Origin: Roseomonas sp.
Lineage (GTDB): Bacteria; Pseudomonadota; Alphaproteobacteria; Acetobacterales; Acetobacteraceae
Direction: 5' to 3'
DNA: 64,000 nt
Assembly: GCA_031180725.1 (NCBI GenBank)
Contig: JAPSLO010000003.1
Coordinates: 338,548 to 402,547 of the forward strand
Every line of letters starts with the position of its first letter. The stretch's first letter is position 1. The notes under the pieces were generated by a model, which ran no database searches, was not told the origin of the DNA, and saw nothing but the letters and a program-made list of their open reading frames with translations. Below are positions 8,363 to 18,503 of this stretch, piece after piece. The position numbers were made by a program, and so were the translations under genes.

Positions 8363-9355
8363 TCAGAGCTTCACCTTCAACGCCTTGGCGATCTCCCCCA
8401 CCACACCGCGGCGGAAGGCCAGCACGCAGGCCACGAAGATGATGCCCTGGATCACCGTGACCCAGGATCCGTACTCAGCGAGGTAGTTCTGCATGGTGAT
8501 GATCACCGCGGCGCCCGCGAGCGGGCCGAAGATGGTGCCCAGGCCACCGACCAGGCTCATCAGCACCACCTCGCCCGACATGGACCAATGCACATCGGTG
8601 AGGGTCGCGATGTTGAAGACCAGGGCCTTCGTTCCGCCTGCGACGCCCGCCAGCCCCGCCGATAGCACGAAGGCCATCAGCTTGTAGTCATCCGTGCGGT
8701 AGCCGAGCGAGGTGGCGCGCGGTTCGTTGTCGCGGATCGCCTTCATCACCTGGCCAAAGGGCGAATGGACGATGCGGTGGATCAGCAGAAAGCCCGCGAG
8801 GAAGACCGCCGCCACCAGCCAGTACATCGCGATGTCGGCCGAGAGATCGAAGACGCCGAAGAGCACGCCGCGCGGAATGGCCTGGATGCCGTCCTCGCCG
8901 CCGGTGAAGGGGGCCTGGAGGCAGAAGAAATAGACCATCTGCGCCAGCGCCAGGGTGATCATCGCGAAGTAGATGCCGGCGCGGCGGATGGCGAGCCAGC
9001 CGAAGGGCAGGCCCAGCGCCGCGCCCACCAGCCCGCCCAGGATGATGCAGAATTCCGGCGGCACGCCCCAGGCCTTCGCCGCGTAGCCCGAGACATAGGC
9101 GCCCATGCCGAAATAGGCCGCATGGCCGAAGCTGAGCAGCCCGACATAGCCGATCAGCAGGTTGAAGGCGCTGGCGAAGAGCGCGAAGCACAGCACCTTC
9201 ATCAGGAAGACGGGATAAAGGAAGAAGGGGCTGACCAGCATGAAGGCCAGCAGCAGCCCGAAGGCCAGCGCCTGCGGGCGGGTGAAGCCCCAGAGCACCG
9301 TCCCCTGCGTGTCGGAGCGGATGGCGCCGGACGCGATGATGCCGCCTTCGGCCAT
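8363..9355 (-). CDS. livM: branched-chain amino acid-type ABC permease LivM
   Basis: This 330-residue polytopic inner-membrane protein has about ten hydrophobic segments. LivM hallmarks are [33 protein letters not shown] and [20 protein letters not shown]. It pairs with LivH, encoded three bases upstream, to form the channel of a HAAT-type importer. The five genes 13122-8363 run LivG, LivF, binding protein, LivH, LivM and supply every component of one transporter. The ligand could be branched-chain amino acids, amides, urea or aromatic acids. Confidence 0.92.
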   Translation of the reverse strand: MAEGGIIASGAIRSDTQGTVLWGFTRPQALAFGLLLAFMLVSPFFLYPVFLMKVLCFALFASAFNLLIGYVGLLSFGHAAYFGMGAYVSGYAAKAWGVPPEFCIILGGLVGAALGLPFGWLAIRRAGIYFAMITLALAQMVYFFCLQAPFTGGEDGIQAIPRGVLFGVFDLSADIAMYWLVAAVFLAGFLLIHRIVHSPFGQVMKAIRDNEPRATSLGYRTDDYKLMAFVLSAGLAGVAGGTKALVFNIATLTDVHWSMSGEVVLMSLVGGLGTIFGPLAGAAVIITMQNYLAEYGSWVTVIQGIIFVACVLAFRRGVVGEIAKALKVKL

Positions 9356-9358
9356 GAC

Positions 9359-10231
9359 TCACGCCCTCCCGAACAGGCCAGCGGGCCGCGTGAGCAGCAC
9401 GATGGCCATGATGACGAACACCACGGTCTGCGAGGCTTCCGAATAGACCACGTCCGTGACGCCCTGCACGAAGCCCAGCAGGAAGCCGGTGACGATGGAG
9501 CCGAGGATGGAGCCCATGCCGCCGATCACCACCACGGCGAAGACGGTGATGATGAAGTTGGCGCCCATGCCGGGATGCACGGAATAGACGGGCGCCGCCA
9601 GCACGCCGGCCAGCGCCGCCAGCGCTACCCCCGCCGCATAGGTCAGCGTCATCATCAGGGGAACATTGATGCCGAAGGCCTGCACCAGTTGCGGGCGTTC
9701 CACCGCGGCCCGCAGATAGGCGCCGATCTTCGTCTTCTCGATCACCAGCCAGGTGGCCACGCAGATGGCGGTGCCGGCCAGCAGCACCCAGACGCGGTAG
9801 CCCGGCATGAAGAAGTCGCCGTATTCCAGATCCAGCGCATCAAAGCCGGGCGGCGGCGAATAGCGCAGGCCGGAGGCGCCGAAGTAGTTGCGGAACAGGC
9901 CTTCGATCACCAGGGCGCAGCCGAAGGTCAGCAGCAGGCCATAGAGGTGATCGAGCTTGTAGAGCGGCCGGATCAGCAGCCTTTCCATCACCACGCCGAT
10001 CAGGCCAACGATCAGGGGTGAGAGAATCAGCGACGGCCAGTAGCCGATGCCCAGCCAGTTCAGCAGCATCCAGGCCACGAAGGCGCCCATCATGAACTGC
10101 GCGCCATGCGCGAAGTTGATGACGTTCAGCATGCCGAAGATCACGGCCAGCCCGAGCGAGAGCAGCGCGTAGAAGGCACCGTTGGTGATGCCCAGCGCCA
10201 CGAGTTGCAGGTCGAACAGAAGATCTTCCAC
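9359..10231 (-). CDS. livH: branched-chain amino acid-type ABC permease LivH
   Basis: This 290-residue permease starts at GTG 10231. It contains the LivH patterns GAFYALLSLGLAVIFGMLNV, NFAHGAQFMMGAF and VVVIGGMGSILGSIVTGFLLG, with about eight TM helices. It partners with LivM three bases downstream. Upstream lies a 92-base gap that contains a hairpin after the binding-protein gene. Confidence 0.92.
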   Translation of the reverse strand: MEDLLFDLQLVALGITNGAFYALLSLGLAVIFGMLNVINFAHGAQFMMGAFVAWMLLNWLGIGYWPSLILSPLIVGLIGVVMERLLIRPLYKLDHLYGLLLTFGCALVIEGLFRNYFGASGLRYSPPPGFDALDLEYGDFFMPGYRVWVLLAGTAICVATWLVIEKTKIGAYLRAAVERPQLVQAFGINVPLMMTLTYAAGVALAALAGVLAAPVYSVHPGMGANFIITVFAVVVIGGMGSILGSIVTGFLLGFVQGVTDVVYSEASQTVVFVIMAIVLLTRPAGLFGRA

Positions 10232-10282
10232 GTCTGGCCCGCCCCAGGTTGGATCGCGTGTGGGATGCCGATCGCATGGCGC

Positions 10283-10307
10283 GGCGGGCGGCGCCTTGCC
10301 GCCCGCC
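10283..10307 (-). promoter_or_regulatory. hairpin between solute-binding-protein and livH genes
   Basis: A perfect 10-bp inverted repeat (GGCGGGCGGC / GCCGCCCGCC) with a 5-base loop starts 17 bases past the stop of the binding-protein gene. No T-run follows. The position mirrors the hairpin at 3784-3818 in the other ABC operon, and it may raise binding-protein mRNA relative to the permease genes. Confidence 0.5.
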
Positions 10308-10323
10308 GGCCTGTTTGCTCAGC

Positions 10324-11556
10324 TCAGCTCCGCACCAGGGAGCACTGGCCTTCGGTGATGGGGCGGAAGGCCTCGTTCGCCGGGATCGTGGCGACCAGCT
10401 TGTAGTAGTCCCACGGGGCACGGCTCTCGGACGGTGCCTTCACCTCGAACAGATAGGCCGGGTGCAGCTTGCGGCCGTCGGGGCGGATGGTGCCTTCGCC
10501 GAAGGCATCGTCGCTGGTCGGCATGGCCTTCATGCGGTTCACCGCCTCCGCCCCGCTGGCCTTGGCCGCCTGCACGCCCATGTCGGCCACCGCCTTCAGG
10601 TAGTGCAGCACGCCCGCGTAGCAGCCGGCCTGCACCATGGAAGGCTTGACGTTGCCCGGCATGGCGCCGAGGCGGTTGGTGAAGGCGCGCGTCTTGTCGT
10701 TCAGGTCCCAGTAGAAGGTCTCGGTCAGCACCAGGCCCTGCGCGACCTCCAGCCCCAGCGCATGGACATCGGTGACGAAGACCAGCAGCCCCGCCAGCTT
10801 GGTGCCGCCGCGGGTGATGCGGAACTCGGCCGCCTGCTTGATGGAGTTGATGGTGTCGCCGCCGGCATTGGCCAGGCCGATCACCCGCGCGCGCGACCGC
10901 TGCGCCTGCTGGAGGAAGGAGGAGAAGTCCGTGGTGCCCGGGAAGGGCGTGCGCACGCTGCCCAGCACGCGCCCGCCGGCGGCGGTGATGAAGGCGGTGG
11001 TGTCGCGTTCCAGCGCATGGCCAAAGGCATAGTCGGCGGTGATGAAGAACCAGGTGTTGCCGCCCGCGCGCACCATCGCGCCGCCGGTGCCCTTGCCCAG
11101 CATATAGGTGTCGTAGGTCCAGTGGACCGTGTTCGGCGAGCACTGCGCGCCGGTCAGGTCCGAGGTCGCGGCGCCGGAATTGATGAAGACCTTGTTCTTT
11201 TCCTTGACCACGTTGTTGACCGCCAGCGCCACCGAGGAGGTGGGCACATCCACGATCACATCCACGCCCTGCTGATCGATCCACTGCCGCGCGACGGTGG
11301 AGCCGACATCCGGGCGGTTCTGATGGTCGGCCTCGATCACTTCCACATTGATGCCGCGCTGGGTGATGCCGCTTTCCTGCACCGCCAGGCGCACCGCCTG
11401 GGTGGAGCCGGGGCCGGACAGGTCGCGGTAGAGGCCGGACTGGTCGTTCAGCACACCGATACGGATGGTATTGGCGGCCTGGGCACGGGCGCTGCGCCAG
11501 GGCAGCGCACCCCAGGCGGCGGCGCCGGCGAGGAGCGTGCGGCGGTCGAGACTCAT
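10324..11556 (-). CDS. Liv-type ABC transporter solute-binding protein
   Basis: This 410-residue exported protein has an N-terminus MSLDRRTLLAGAAAWG with a twin-arginine-like motif and an ARA|Q type cleavage site near residue 26. The mature part opens with TIRIGVLNDQSGLYRDLSGP, the type I periplasmic binding fold of the LivJ/K and amide-binding group. The motif GVDVIVDVPTSSVALAVNNV lines the first lobe. ATG 11556 is chosen because it gives this signal peptide; the much longer open frame upstream overlaps livF. The absence of the E. coli LivJ signature leaves ligand identity open. Confidence 0.9.
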   Translation of the reverse strand: MSLDRRTLLAGAAAWGALPWRSARAQAANTIRIGVLNDQSGLYRDLSGPGSTQAVRLAVQESGITQRGINVEVIEADHQNRPDVGSTVARQWIDQQGVDVIVDVPTSSVALAVNNVVKEKNKVFINSGAATSDLTGAQCSPNTVHWTYDTYMLGKGTGGAMVRAGGNTWFFITADYAFGHALERDTTAFITAAGGRVLGSVRTPFPGTTDFSSFLQQAQRSRARVIGLANAGGDTINSIKQAAEFRITRGGTKLAGLLVFVTDVHALGLEVAQGLVLTETFYWDLNDKTRAFTNRLGAMPGNVKPSMVQAGCYAGVLHYLKAVADMGVQAAKASGAEAVNRMKAMPTSDDAFGEGTIRPDGRKLHPAYLFEVKAPSESRAPWDYYKLVATIPANEAFRPITEGQCSLVRS

Positions 11557-11594
11557 CTGTGGTGTCCCCTTCCTTGGTGTTTCCGCCCGGGCCC

Positions 11595-12338
<744 letters not shown>

Positions 12339-12345
12339 CTGCGCC

Positions 12346-13122
12346 TCAGGCATGGGCAACATGCCCCGAAATGCCGGGATCGGTGCCGAGATAGGCGGCC
12401 TGCACATCCGGGTTCCGGCTGACCGAGGCATAATCGCCTTCCGTCAGCACCCGCCCGCGCGTCAGCACCGTGATGGTGTCGCAGAGGCCCGAGACGACGG
12501 TGAGGTTGTGCTCCACCAGCAGCACCGTCCGCCCCTTCGCCACCCGCCGTACCAGCGCGACGATGCGGCTGACATCCTCATGCGTCATGCCGGCGGTCGG
12601 CTCGTCCAGCAGCATCATCTTGGGATCCAGCGCGATGGTCGTCGCGATCTCCAGTGCGCGCTTGCGGCCATAGGGCAGCTCGCCGGCGGCATGGCTGGCA
12701 TAGCCGGTGAGGCCCACATCCTCCAGCAGCGCCATGGCCCGGTCGTCGTAGCGCCGCAGCAGCTTCTCCGACCGCCAGAAGTCGAAGCTGCCGCCGCGCT
12801 CGCGCTGCAGCGCCAGGCGCACATTTTCCAGCACCGTCAGGTGGGGGAAGACGGCCGAGATCTGGAAGCTCCGCACCAGGCCGAGCCGTGCGACCTCGGC
12901 CGGTTTCATACGCGTGATGTCGCGACCCTCGTAGCGGATGGTGCCGCGGCTGGGCTGGAGGAACTTGGTCAGCAGGTTGAAGCAGGTGGTCTTGCCGGCG
13001 CCGTTCGGCCCGATCAGCCCGTGGATGCTGCCTCGCTTCACGCGCAGGGCGACATCGGACACCGCGACGAAGCCGCGGAACTCCTTCGTCAGCCCATCTG
13101 TTTCAAGGATGGTATCACCCAC
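12346..13122 (-). CDS. livG: branched-chain amino acid-type ABC ATPase LivG
   Basis: This 258-residue ATPase begins at GTG 13122 with a strong AGGAGG site nine bases ahead. Walker A is GPNGAGKTTCFNLL, followed by the LivG-type LVRSFQISAVFPHLTVLENV. The signature loop is replaced by the variant ELPYGRKRALEIATTIA usual in this subfamily, and Walker B is MMLLDEPTAGMTHED. It is the first gene of the importer operon. The 218 bases upstream hold no recognisable gene and probably carry the promoter. Confidence 0.93.
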   Translation of the reverse strand: MGDTILETDGLTKEFRGFVAVSDVALRVKRGSIHGLIGPNGAGKTTCFNLLTKFLQPSRGTIRYEGRDITRMKPAEVARLGLVRSFQISAVFPHLTVLENVRLALQRERGGSFDFWRSEKLLRRYDDRAMALLEDVGLTGYASHAAGELPYGRKRALEIATTIALDPKMMLLDEPTAGMTHEDVSRIVALVRRVAKGRTVLLVEHNLTVVSGLCDTITVLTRGRVLTEGDYASVSRNPDVQAAYLGTDPGISGHVAHA

Positions 13123-13340
13123 TCCCGGACGCCTCCTGAGCCTGCCCTGTGCGGGGCGTCCGGCGGATGGCCCCCGCTCAGCGCATACCCGTCATGTCTT
13201 GAAGTTGTTTGTGCATGGTGCGCGCGCCCCGCGCAAGGGCAGGCTGCACAGCTTCCCGCACAAGGCGCAGCGAGGTCGTTCGGGCCCGGGTCGCCGCGGC
13301 CGCGGGATGGCAGCGCACGACGCCCGGGATCGTGCAGGAA

Positions 13341-14504
13341 TCAGCCGAAAGCGCGCCGCAGCCGGTCCAGGCCTTCGCTCAGGGTGGCGCGCGGGCAGCC
13401 GAAATTCAGCCGTACATGGCCGGCGCCGGGCGGGCCGAAATCCTGGCCGGGATTCAGGCCGACCCGCGCGCGCGCCTCGATCCAGGCGGCGGGATCCGCG
13501 GCGGCGGGCTTGGCGCGGAAATCGAGCCAGGCCAGGAAGGTGCCCTCCGGCGCGCGCAGGCGCACGCCCGGCAGGTCTTCCGCCACGCGCCGCAGCAGCA
13601 GGTCGCGATTCGCCTGCAGATAGTCCAGCAGCGCGAGGCGCCAGGGCTCGCCATGAGTCAGCGCGGCTTCGGTGGCGACCAGGCCGAGGATGTTCGCATG
13701 ATCGGCCACCGAGGCGATGGCGCGCTGGAAGCGCGCGCGCAGCCCGGCATCGGGAATGATCGCCCAGCAGGCGTTCAGCCCGGCGATGTTGAAGGTCTTG
13801 CCCGCCGACATCAGCGTGATGCTCCGCGCCGCGACCTCCGGCGAGAGGGTCGCGACGGGGATGTGGCGGCGGCCGTCGAAGAGCAGGTCGCAGTGGATCT
13901 CGTCGGAGATGATGGTGACACCGGCGGCGAGGCACGCCTCCGCTATCGCGGCCAGTTCCTCCCGCCGGAAGACCCGGCCGGTGGGATTGTGCGGGTTGCA
14001 GAGCAGGAAGGCCCCGCCGCGCGCCTCCGCCAGCGCGCCGCGCAGCGCGTCCATGTCCTGCGTGGCGTCCGGCGTCAGCGGCGCGTCCAGCCGCCGCATG
14101 TCCCAGTTCAGCGGCGCCTTCAGCATGGGGGGATAGACCGGCGTCTGCACCACCACGCCGGCCCCGGGGGCGCAGGCGGCGCGGATCGCGAGGTTGAATC
14201 CGGGCACCACGCCGGGCAGCAGAAGGATCGCCTCCGCCTCGACCCGCCAGCCATAGAGCCTTTCGCACCAGGCCTGGATCGCGGCGCGCAGCGGGGCCTG
14301 GTTGACGCCATAGCCCAGTACGCCGTGCGCGACGCGTGCCTGGATCGCCTCGAGCACCGGCGTGGGGCAGGCGAAGTCCATGTCCGCGACCCACATCGGC
14401 AGCACATCGGCCGCGTAGCGGTTCCACTTGTTACAGCCGCTGGCACGGCGATCAGGCAGCGCGTCGAAGTCGAAACCGCTCACTCCGTGGGGTCCTTCCG
14501 CCAT
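13341..14504 (-). CDS. PatB/MalY-type PLP-dependent aminotransferase (probable cystathionine beta-lyase)
   Basis: This 387-residue fold-type I PLP enzyme has an N-terminus with the PatB/MalY pattern GVSGFDFDALPDRR and the segment WNRYAADVLPMWVADMDFA. The PLP lysine lies in LMSAGKTFNIAGLNACW and the cofactor Asp in ISDEIHCDLLFDGR. The C-terminal carboxylate-binding Arg is in GHVRLNFGCPR. The family cleaves C-S bonds in cystathionine or related thioethers; aminotransferase activity is the alternative. ATG 14504 starts at the conserved N-terminus, and the longer open frame upstream is not supported. The gene stands alone, diverging from carD. Confidence 0.88.
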   Translation of the reverse strand: MAEGPHGVSGFDFDALPDRRASGCNKWNRYAADVLPMWVADMDFACPTPVLEAIQARVAHGVLGYGVNQAPLRAAIQAWCERLYGWRVEAEAILLLPGVVPGFNLAIRAACAPGAGVVVQTPVYPPMLKAPLNWDMRRLDAPLTPDATQDMDALRGALAEARGGAFLLCNPHNPTGRVFRREELAAIAEACLAAGVTIISDEIHCDLLFDGRRHIPVATLSPEVAARSITLMSAGKTFNIAGLNACWAIIPDAGLRARFQRAIASVADHANILGLVATEAALTHGEPWRLALLDYLQANRDLLLRRVAEDLPGVRLRAPEGTFLAWLDFRAKPAAADPAAWIEARARVGLNPGQDFGPPGAGHVRLNFGCPRATLSEGLDRLRRAFG

Positions 14505-14800
14505 CTCGGGCGGTCTGCCACCGCCGCGGAAGTGATGCCGCAGCCCGCTGCGGTGGTGAAGGGCCCCTCGGCGCGACTCCGGCGATGCCGCCGACTTCCC
14601 ACCGGAATTTCGGAACCGCGGCGCCCTTCGGCGGTTCCCCTCCCGCTCCGCCGCGCCGCGGCAAATCGGCTGTCGCGCGCTGGACACACGCGAGTTCCGC
14701 GTCAAGCGCATGAAACAATGCGCGGGAAATGCTTGATTCTCTCCGCCACCAACGTCATCTGGGCGACATCCCGATGGTCATGCTGATGGAGCCGGCCGAC

Positions 14801-15376
14801 ATGCCGAAGCCCGACGCGTCTCGCGCCGCCACCCCTGCCACGCCCGCCGCTGCCGAGCCAACCACATTCGTGGAAGGCGATGCGGTGATGCACCCCGCCC
14901 ATGGCGTGGGTCGCGTGACCGGCGAGTCGGTGGCGACGGTGGGCGGCGAGACGCTGGAACTGGTGCATTTCGCCTTCGGTGAAGGCCGCCTGCTGCTGCG
15001 CGTGCCGCGTGCCAAGGTGGCTGCCAACGGCATCCGCCGCCTGGCCGGCGGCGAGCTGATCGCCGAGGCACTGGCGGTGCTGACCACCGCGCCGCGCGGC
15101 GCGGTGCGCGGCATCACCTGGGCCCGCCGCGCGGCGGAACTGCAGGCCAAGCTGAACAGCGGCGACCCGCGCAAGGTGGCCGAGGTGCTGCGCGACCTGG
15201 GCCGCAACGTGAACAACCCCGAGCGCTCCTTCTCCGAGCGCCAGATCTTCGAGGCCGCGCTGGAGCGCCTGGCGGTGGAGATCGCCGCGGTGGAGAACAT
15301 CACCCGCGAGCAGGCCGTGGCGAAGATCGCCGAGCGCATGCCGGTGGCCCCTTCCCCGGTGCCCGCGGCGGCCTGA
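14801..15376 (+). CDS. carD: CarD-family transcriptional regulator
   Basis: After a low-complexity Ala/Pro-rich N-terminus comes the CarD/RID core, VEGDAVMHPAHGVGRVTG, followed by ELVHFAFGEGRLLLRVPRAK. A helical C-terminal domain contains LRDLGRNVNNPERSFSERQ. CarD proteins bind RNA polymerase beta and stabilise open complexes, often at rRNA and stress promoters. I chose ATG 14801 (191 aa) because GGAG lies nine bases ahead; ATGs at 14729 and 14774 are also in frame. A strong intrinsic terminator 24 bases past the stop marks a single-gene unit. Confidence 0.88.
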   Translation: MPKPDASRAATPATPAAAEPTTFVEGDAVMHPAHGVGRVTGESVATVGGETLELVHFAFGEGRLLLRVPRAKVAANGIRRLAGGELIAEALAVLTTAPRGAVRGITWARRAAELQAKLNSGDPRKVAEVLRDLGRNVNNPERSFSERQIFEAALERLAVEIAAVENITREQAVAKIAERMPVAPSPVPAAA

Positions 15377-15399
15377 TCCTTTAGATCTGCCGAGACGAC

Positions 15400-15428
15400 G
15401 CGGCCGGCCTCGCCGGCCGCGTTTTTTT
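15400..15428 (+). terminator. intrinsic terminator of carD
   Basis: A perfect 9-bp GC stem (GCGGCCGGC / GCCGGCCGC) with a 3-base loop is followed after one G by seven T residues (15422-15428). This is the clearest Rho-independent terminator in the window. Confidence 0.92.
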
Positions 15429-15510
15429 GTGCCCTGGTTCGGTGCCTTCAGACATCCGACGCGCCTGGCTTCACCGCGAACCGCGGTGGAGCGCCTCGCG
15501 TTCCCTCCGC

Positions 15511-15777
15511 ATGACCGCCTCCGACCCGCCCGCCCAGCCGGAACCAATGCCACCGCCGGCACCGACGCCCGAAGTACCGGCGCCGGGACCGCCCGCGCCC
15601 GAACAGACTCCTCCGCCCACGCCCCCGCCCTCGCCGGGGCCGGAACTGCCAGGGCTGCCGCCGATGACGCCGGATCCCGGCGGCCCCGGGCCGGAGATCC
15701 CCGGGCCCGGACCGGCTCAGCCGGAAATCCCGGTGATCACTCCGCCCGGGCCGCAGATCCCGCGCCCGACGGCCTGA
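15511..15777 (+). CDS. small proline-rich protein, hypothetical
   Basis: This 88-residue ORF is about 45% proline. It has repeats of PAPTPEVPAPGPPAPE type followed by PGPEIPGPGPAQPEIPV. It has no hydrophobic segment and no strong ribosome site. Its last 41 bases overlap the 3' end of the convergent MFS gene. Such Pro-rich ORFs occur in related GC-rich bacteria, but the composition can also arise from C-rich DNA, so the gene is uncertain. Confidence 0.35.
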   Translation: MTASDPPAQPEPMPPPAPTPEVPAPGPPAPEQTPPPTPPPSPGPELPGLPPMTPDPGGPGPEIPGPGPAQPEIPVITPPGPQIPRPTA

Positions 15778-16942
15778 TCCGCAGCAGCAGCAGCGCCAGC
15801 AGGGCGGTGAGGCTGGCCGCGGTGGTCACCGTCAGGGCGGCCGCCACGCCTGCCCCTTCCAGCAACAGCCCGAATCCGAAGGGCGCCAGGGCCTGGAGGA
15901 AGCGCGCCGGCGCGGAAAGCAGCCCCTGCCGCTCGCCATAGCCGACAGGGCCGAAGACGGCGAGCGGCAGCGTGCCCTTCACGATGGTCAGGATGCCATT
16001 GCCCATGCCGTGCAGCACGGCGAAGGCCGGCGCCGCCGGCCCGCCGCCCAGCAGCAGCACCAGCGCCGCCAGCGGATGGCCCAAGGCCGCCAGCCGCGCC
16101 GACACCAGGGGCGAGAAGCGGCGCAGCAGCCCGAATTCCGCTAGCCGTGCCGCGACCTGCGCCGGTCCCACCAGGGCGGCCGCGGCAACCGCGCCCGCCG
16201 CGGTGGCGCCGGCCGCCTGCAGCAGCACGGGCAGATGCGCGGCCATCGCGCCGGTCACCATCCAGGTGGCGGCGAAGACATAGGCCAGGATCGGCATGGC
16301 GAAGCGCGGCGCGGGCGGGCCGGCGGCGGACTCGGAGTCGGCACGCTTCCTTTCGGGCGGCGGCGCGGGCGGCAGCAGCAGCCAGTTCAACGGCAGGCCG
16401 ATCAGCACATGCATCACCGCCCAGCCCAGGCAGGCGCCGCGCCAGCCGAAGGCATCCAGCATCAGCGCGGAAAGCGGCCAGCCCACCGTGCTGGCGAAGC
16501 CCGCGATCAGCGTGATGCCGGTAATCGGCCCGCGCGCCTGGCGGCCATAAAGGCCGGCCAGCGCCGCGAAGGCGGCGTCGTAGAGGCCGATGGACATGCC
16601 GACGCCCAATACCAGCCAGGCCAGCGCCATCACCGCCGGCCCGGGCGCCGCCGCCAGCAGCAGCAGCCCCGCCGCGAGCACCAGGTTGGAAGCCGCGAGC
16701 ACCGGCCGCCCGCCATGCCGGTCGATCATCCGCCCCGACAGCGGACCGAGCAGCGCCGAGAGCACCAGCGCCGCCGAGAAGGCGCCGAAGGCCCAGGAGG
16801 CGGGAATGCCGAGTTCCCGCGCCATCGGCACCGCCAGGATGGCCGGAAGATAATAGGAGGAGGCCCAGCCCAGCGTCTGCGCCGAACCCAGCGCGATCAC
16901 CACGCGACGGCTGCCGACAGGTGCGGGGGCCGTTTCGGCCAT
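15737..16942 (-). CDS. major facilitator superfamily transporter
   Basis: This 401-residue protein has twelve hydrophobic segments in two halves. The MFS loop 2-3 motif is present as GPLSGRMIDRHGGRPVL, and a cytoplasmic linker (PPERKRADSESAAG) lies around residue 205. The TM4-TM5 region SIGLYDAAFAALAGLYG resembles monocarboxylate or oxalate/formate antiporter-like families. The substrate is unknown. It is a single gene on the minus strand upstream of the convergent small ORF. Confidence 0.85.
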   Translation of the reverse strand: MAETAPAPVGSRRVVIALGSAQTLGWASSYYLPAILAVPMARELGIPASWAFGAFSAALVLSALLGPLSGRMIDRHGGRPVLAASNLVLAAGLLLLAAAPGPAVMALAWLVLGVGMSIGLYDAAFAALAGLYGRQARGPITGITLIAGFASTVGWPLSALMLDAFGWRGACLGWAVMHVLIGLPLNWLLLPPAPPPERKRADSESAAGPPAPRFAMPILAYVFAATWMVTGAMAAHLPVLLQAAGATAAGAVAAAALVGPAQVAARLAEFGLLRRFSPLVSARLAALGHPLAALVLLLGGGPAAPAFAVLHGMGNGILTIVKGTLPLAVFGPVGYGERQGLLSAPARFLQALAPFGFGLLLEGAGVAAALTVTTAASLTALLALLLLRIRPSGAGSAARAE

Positions 16943-17015
16943 GGCGGTGGGAGCTCCGGCGGTTGCCTCGTCAGCAGACTAGAAGATTCCGGTCCGGCCG
17001 GAAGCCGGCCTCATC

Positions 17016-18503
17016 CTATCCACCCAGCCGGCGCGCCAGCCTCTCCTGCCCTTCCTTCGGCATGTGCAGGCCGAGTTTGGAGCGGCGCCACAGCACGTCC
17101 TCCGCGCTGCGGGCCCATTCGCGCGTCACCATCCACTCCAGCTCGCGCTCCGTGAAGCCGGCGCCGAATTCCTCGCCCATGTCGTCCAGGCCGGTCGCGC
17201 CATTCAGCATCGCCTCCAGCTCGCTGCCGTAGCTGCGCACCAGGCGACGCAGCGTGGCCGGGCGGAGCCAGGGATGACGGGCCGCCATCTCGGCCTCGAA
17301 GGCCGGCAGGTCGCGGAAATCACCGCCGGGCAGCTTGGCCGTCGCGGTCCAGGGCCTGCCGGCGCGGCCCAGCGCGGCGCCAATCTGCGTCACCGCATCC
17401 TCCGCCAGGCGGCGATAGGTGGTGATCTTGCCGCCATAGATCGTCAGCACCGGCGCCTGGCCGTCGGTCGCATCCATCCTCAGCACATAGTCGCGCGTGA
17501 CGGCGGAGGGATTATCCGCGCCGTCATCATGCAAGGGGCGCACGCCCGAATAGGTCCAGACGATCTCTGAGGGTGATGGCGTGCGACGAAACTGCTTGCC
17601 GACCGCGGCGCAGAGATAGGCCACCTCCTCCGGCGTGCAGCGCGCATCCCGCGCATCGCCTTCATGCGGGATGTCCGTGGTGCCGACCAGCGAGAAGCGC
17701 CCTTCGTACGGGATGACGAAGACCACGCGGCGATCGTCATTCTGCAGGATATAGGCCTGGTCGCCCTGGTAGAGCGCGGGCAGCACGATATGGCTGCCGC
17801 GCACCAGCCGCACCCGGTCGTTCCTGGCGGCCGCCGCGGTGCGGAGGCCGAGCCCCTGCGCTTCCAGCACCCAGGGCCCGGCGGCGTTCACCAGGGCACG
17901 GGCGCGCACGGTCCGGGTGCCGCCATCGGCCGTGGCGAGGCGGACCGTCCAGCCTTCCGCATCGCGCTCGGCACCGATGAAGCTGGTGCGCACCAACACC
18001 TCCGCGCCGCGCGCGGCGGCATCGCGGGCGTTCAGCACCACCAGCCGGCTGTCCTCCACCCAGCAGTCAGAATAGGCGAAGGCGGCGGCGATCTCCGGCC
18101 GCAGCGGAGCGCCATAGGCATGGCGGGCGACGGGGATGCTCTCAGCGCCCGGCAGGCTGACGCGGCGTGCCAGGTGGTCGTAGAGGAAGAGGCCGGCGCG
18201 GATCATCCAGCGCGGCCGCATGTCCGGCCGGTGCGGCAGCACGAAGCGCATGGGCCAGACGATGTGCGGCGCCAGGCGCAGCAGCACCTCGCGTTCCGCC
18301 AGCGCTTCCCGCACCAGGCGGAACTCGTAGAATTCCAGATAGCGCAGCCCGCCATGGATGAGCTTCGAGGAGGCGGAGGAGGTGCCGCTCGCCAGGTCGC
18401 CGCGCTCCACCAGGCAGGTGGACAGGCCCCTGCCCTGCGCATCCCGCGCGATGCCCACGCCATTCACGCCGCCGCCGATGACCAGCAGATCGAAGCGCGT
18501 CAT
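17016..18503 (-). CDS. glpD: glycerol-3-phosphate dehydrogenase (aerobic, FAD)
   Basis: This 495-residue flavoprotein has an N-terminal FAD-binding Rossmann motif (DLLVIGGGVNGVGIARDA), then SSKLIHGGLRYLEFYEFRLV, the GlpD substrate region. FVIPYEGRFSLVGTTDIPH and the YGGKITTYRRLAEDAV segment follow near the C-terminal domain. It oxidises sn-glycerol 3-phosphate to dihydroxyacetone phosphate at the membrane and feeds electrons to quinone. ATG 18503 overlaps the stop of the HAD phosphatase gene by four bases. No glpF or glpK is visible nearby. Confidence 0.95.
   Translation of the reverse strand: MTRFDLLVIGGGVNGVGIARDAQGRGLSTCLVERGDLASGTSSASSKLIHGGLRYLEFYEFRLVREALAEREVLLRLAPHIVWPMRFVLPHRPDMRPRWMIRAGLFLYDHLARRVSLPGAESIPVARHAYGAPLRPEIAAAFAYSDCWVEDSRLVVLNARDAAARGAEVLVRTSFIGAERDAEGWTVRLATADGGTRTVRARALVNAAGPWVLEAQGLGLRTAAAARNDRVRLVRGSHIVLPALYQGDQAYILQNDDRRVVFVIPYEGRFSLVGTTDIPHEGDARDARCTPEEVAYLCAAVGKQFRRTPSPSEIVWTYSGVRPLHDDGADNPSAVTRDYVLRMDATDGQAPVLTIYGGKITTYRRLAEDAVTQIGAALGRAGRPWTATAKLPGGDFRDLPAFEAEMAARHPWLRPATLRRLVRSYGSELEAMLNGATGLDDMGEEFGAGFTERELEWMVTREWARSAEDVLWRRSKLGLHMPKEGQERLARRLGG

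Noticed and set aside
16981-17015. Short GC inverted repeats downstream of glpD
   Set aside because: Arms of six bases and no T-run; too weak to call a terminator.
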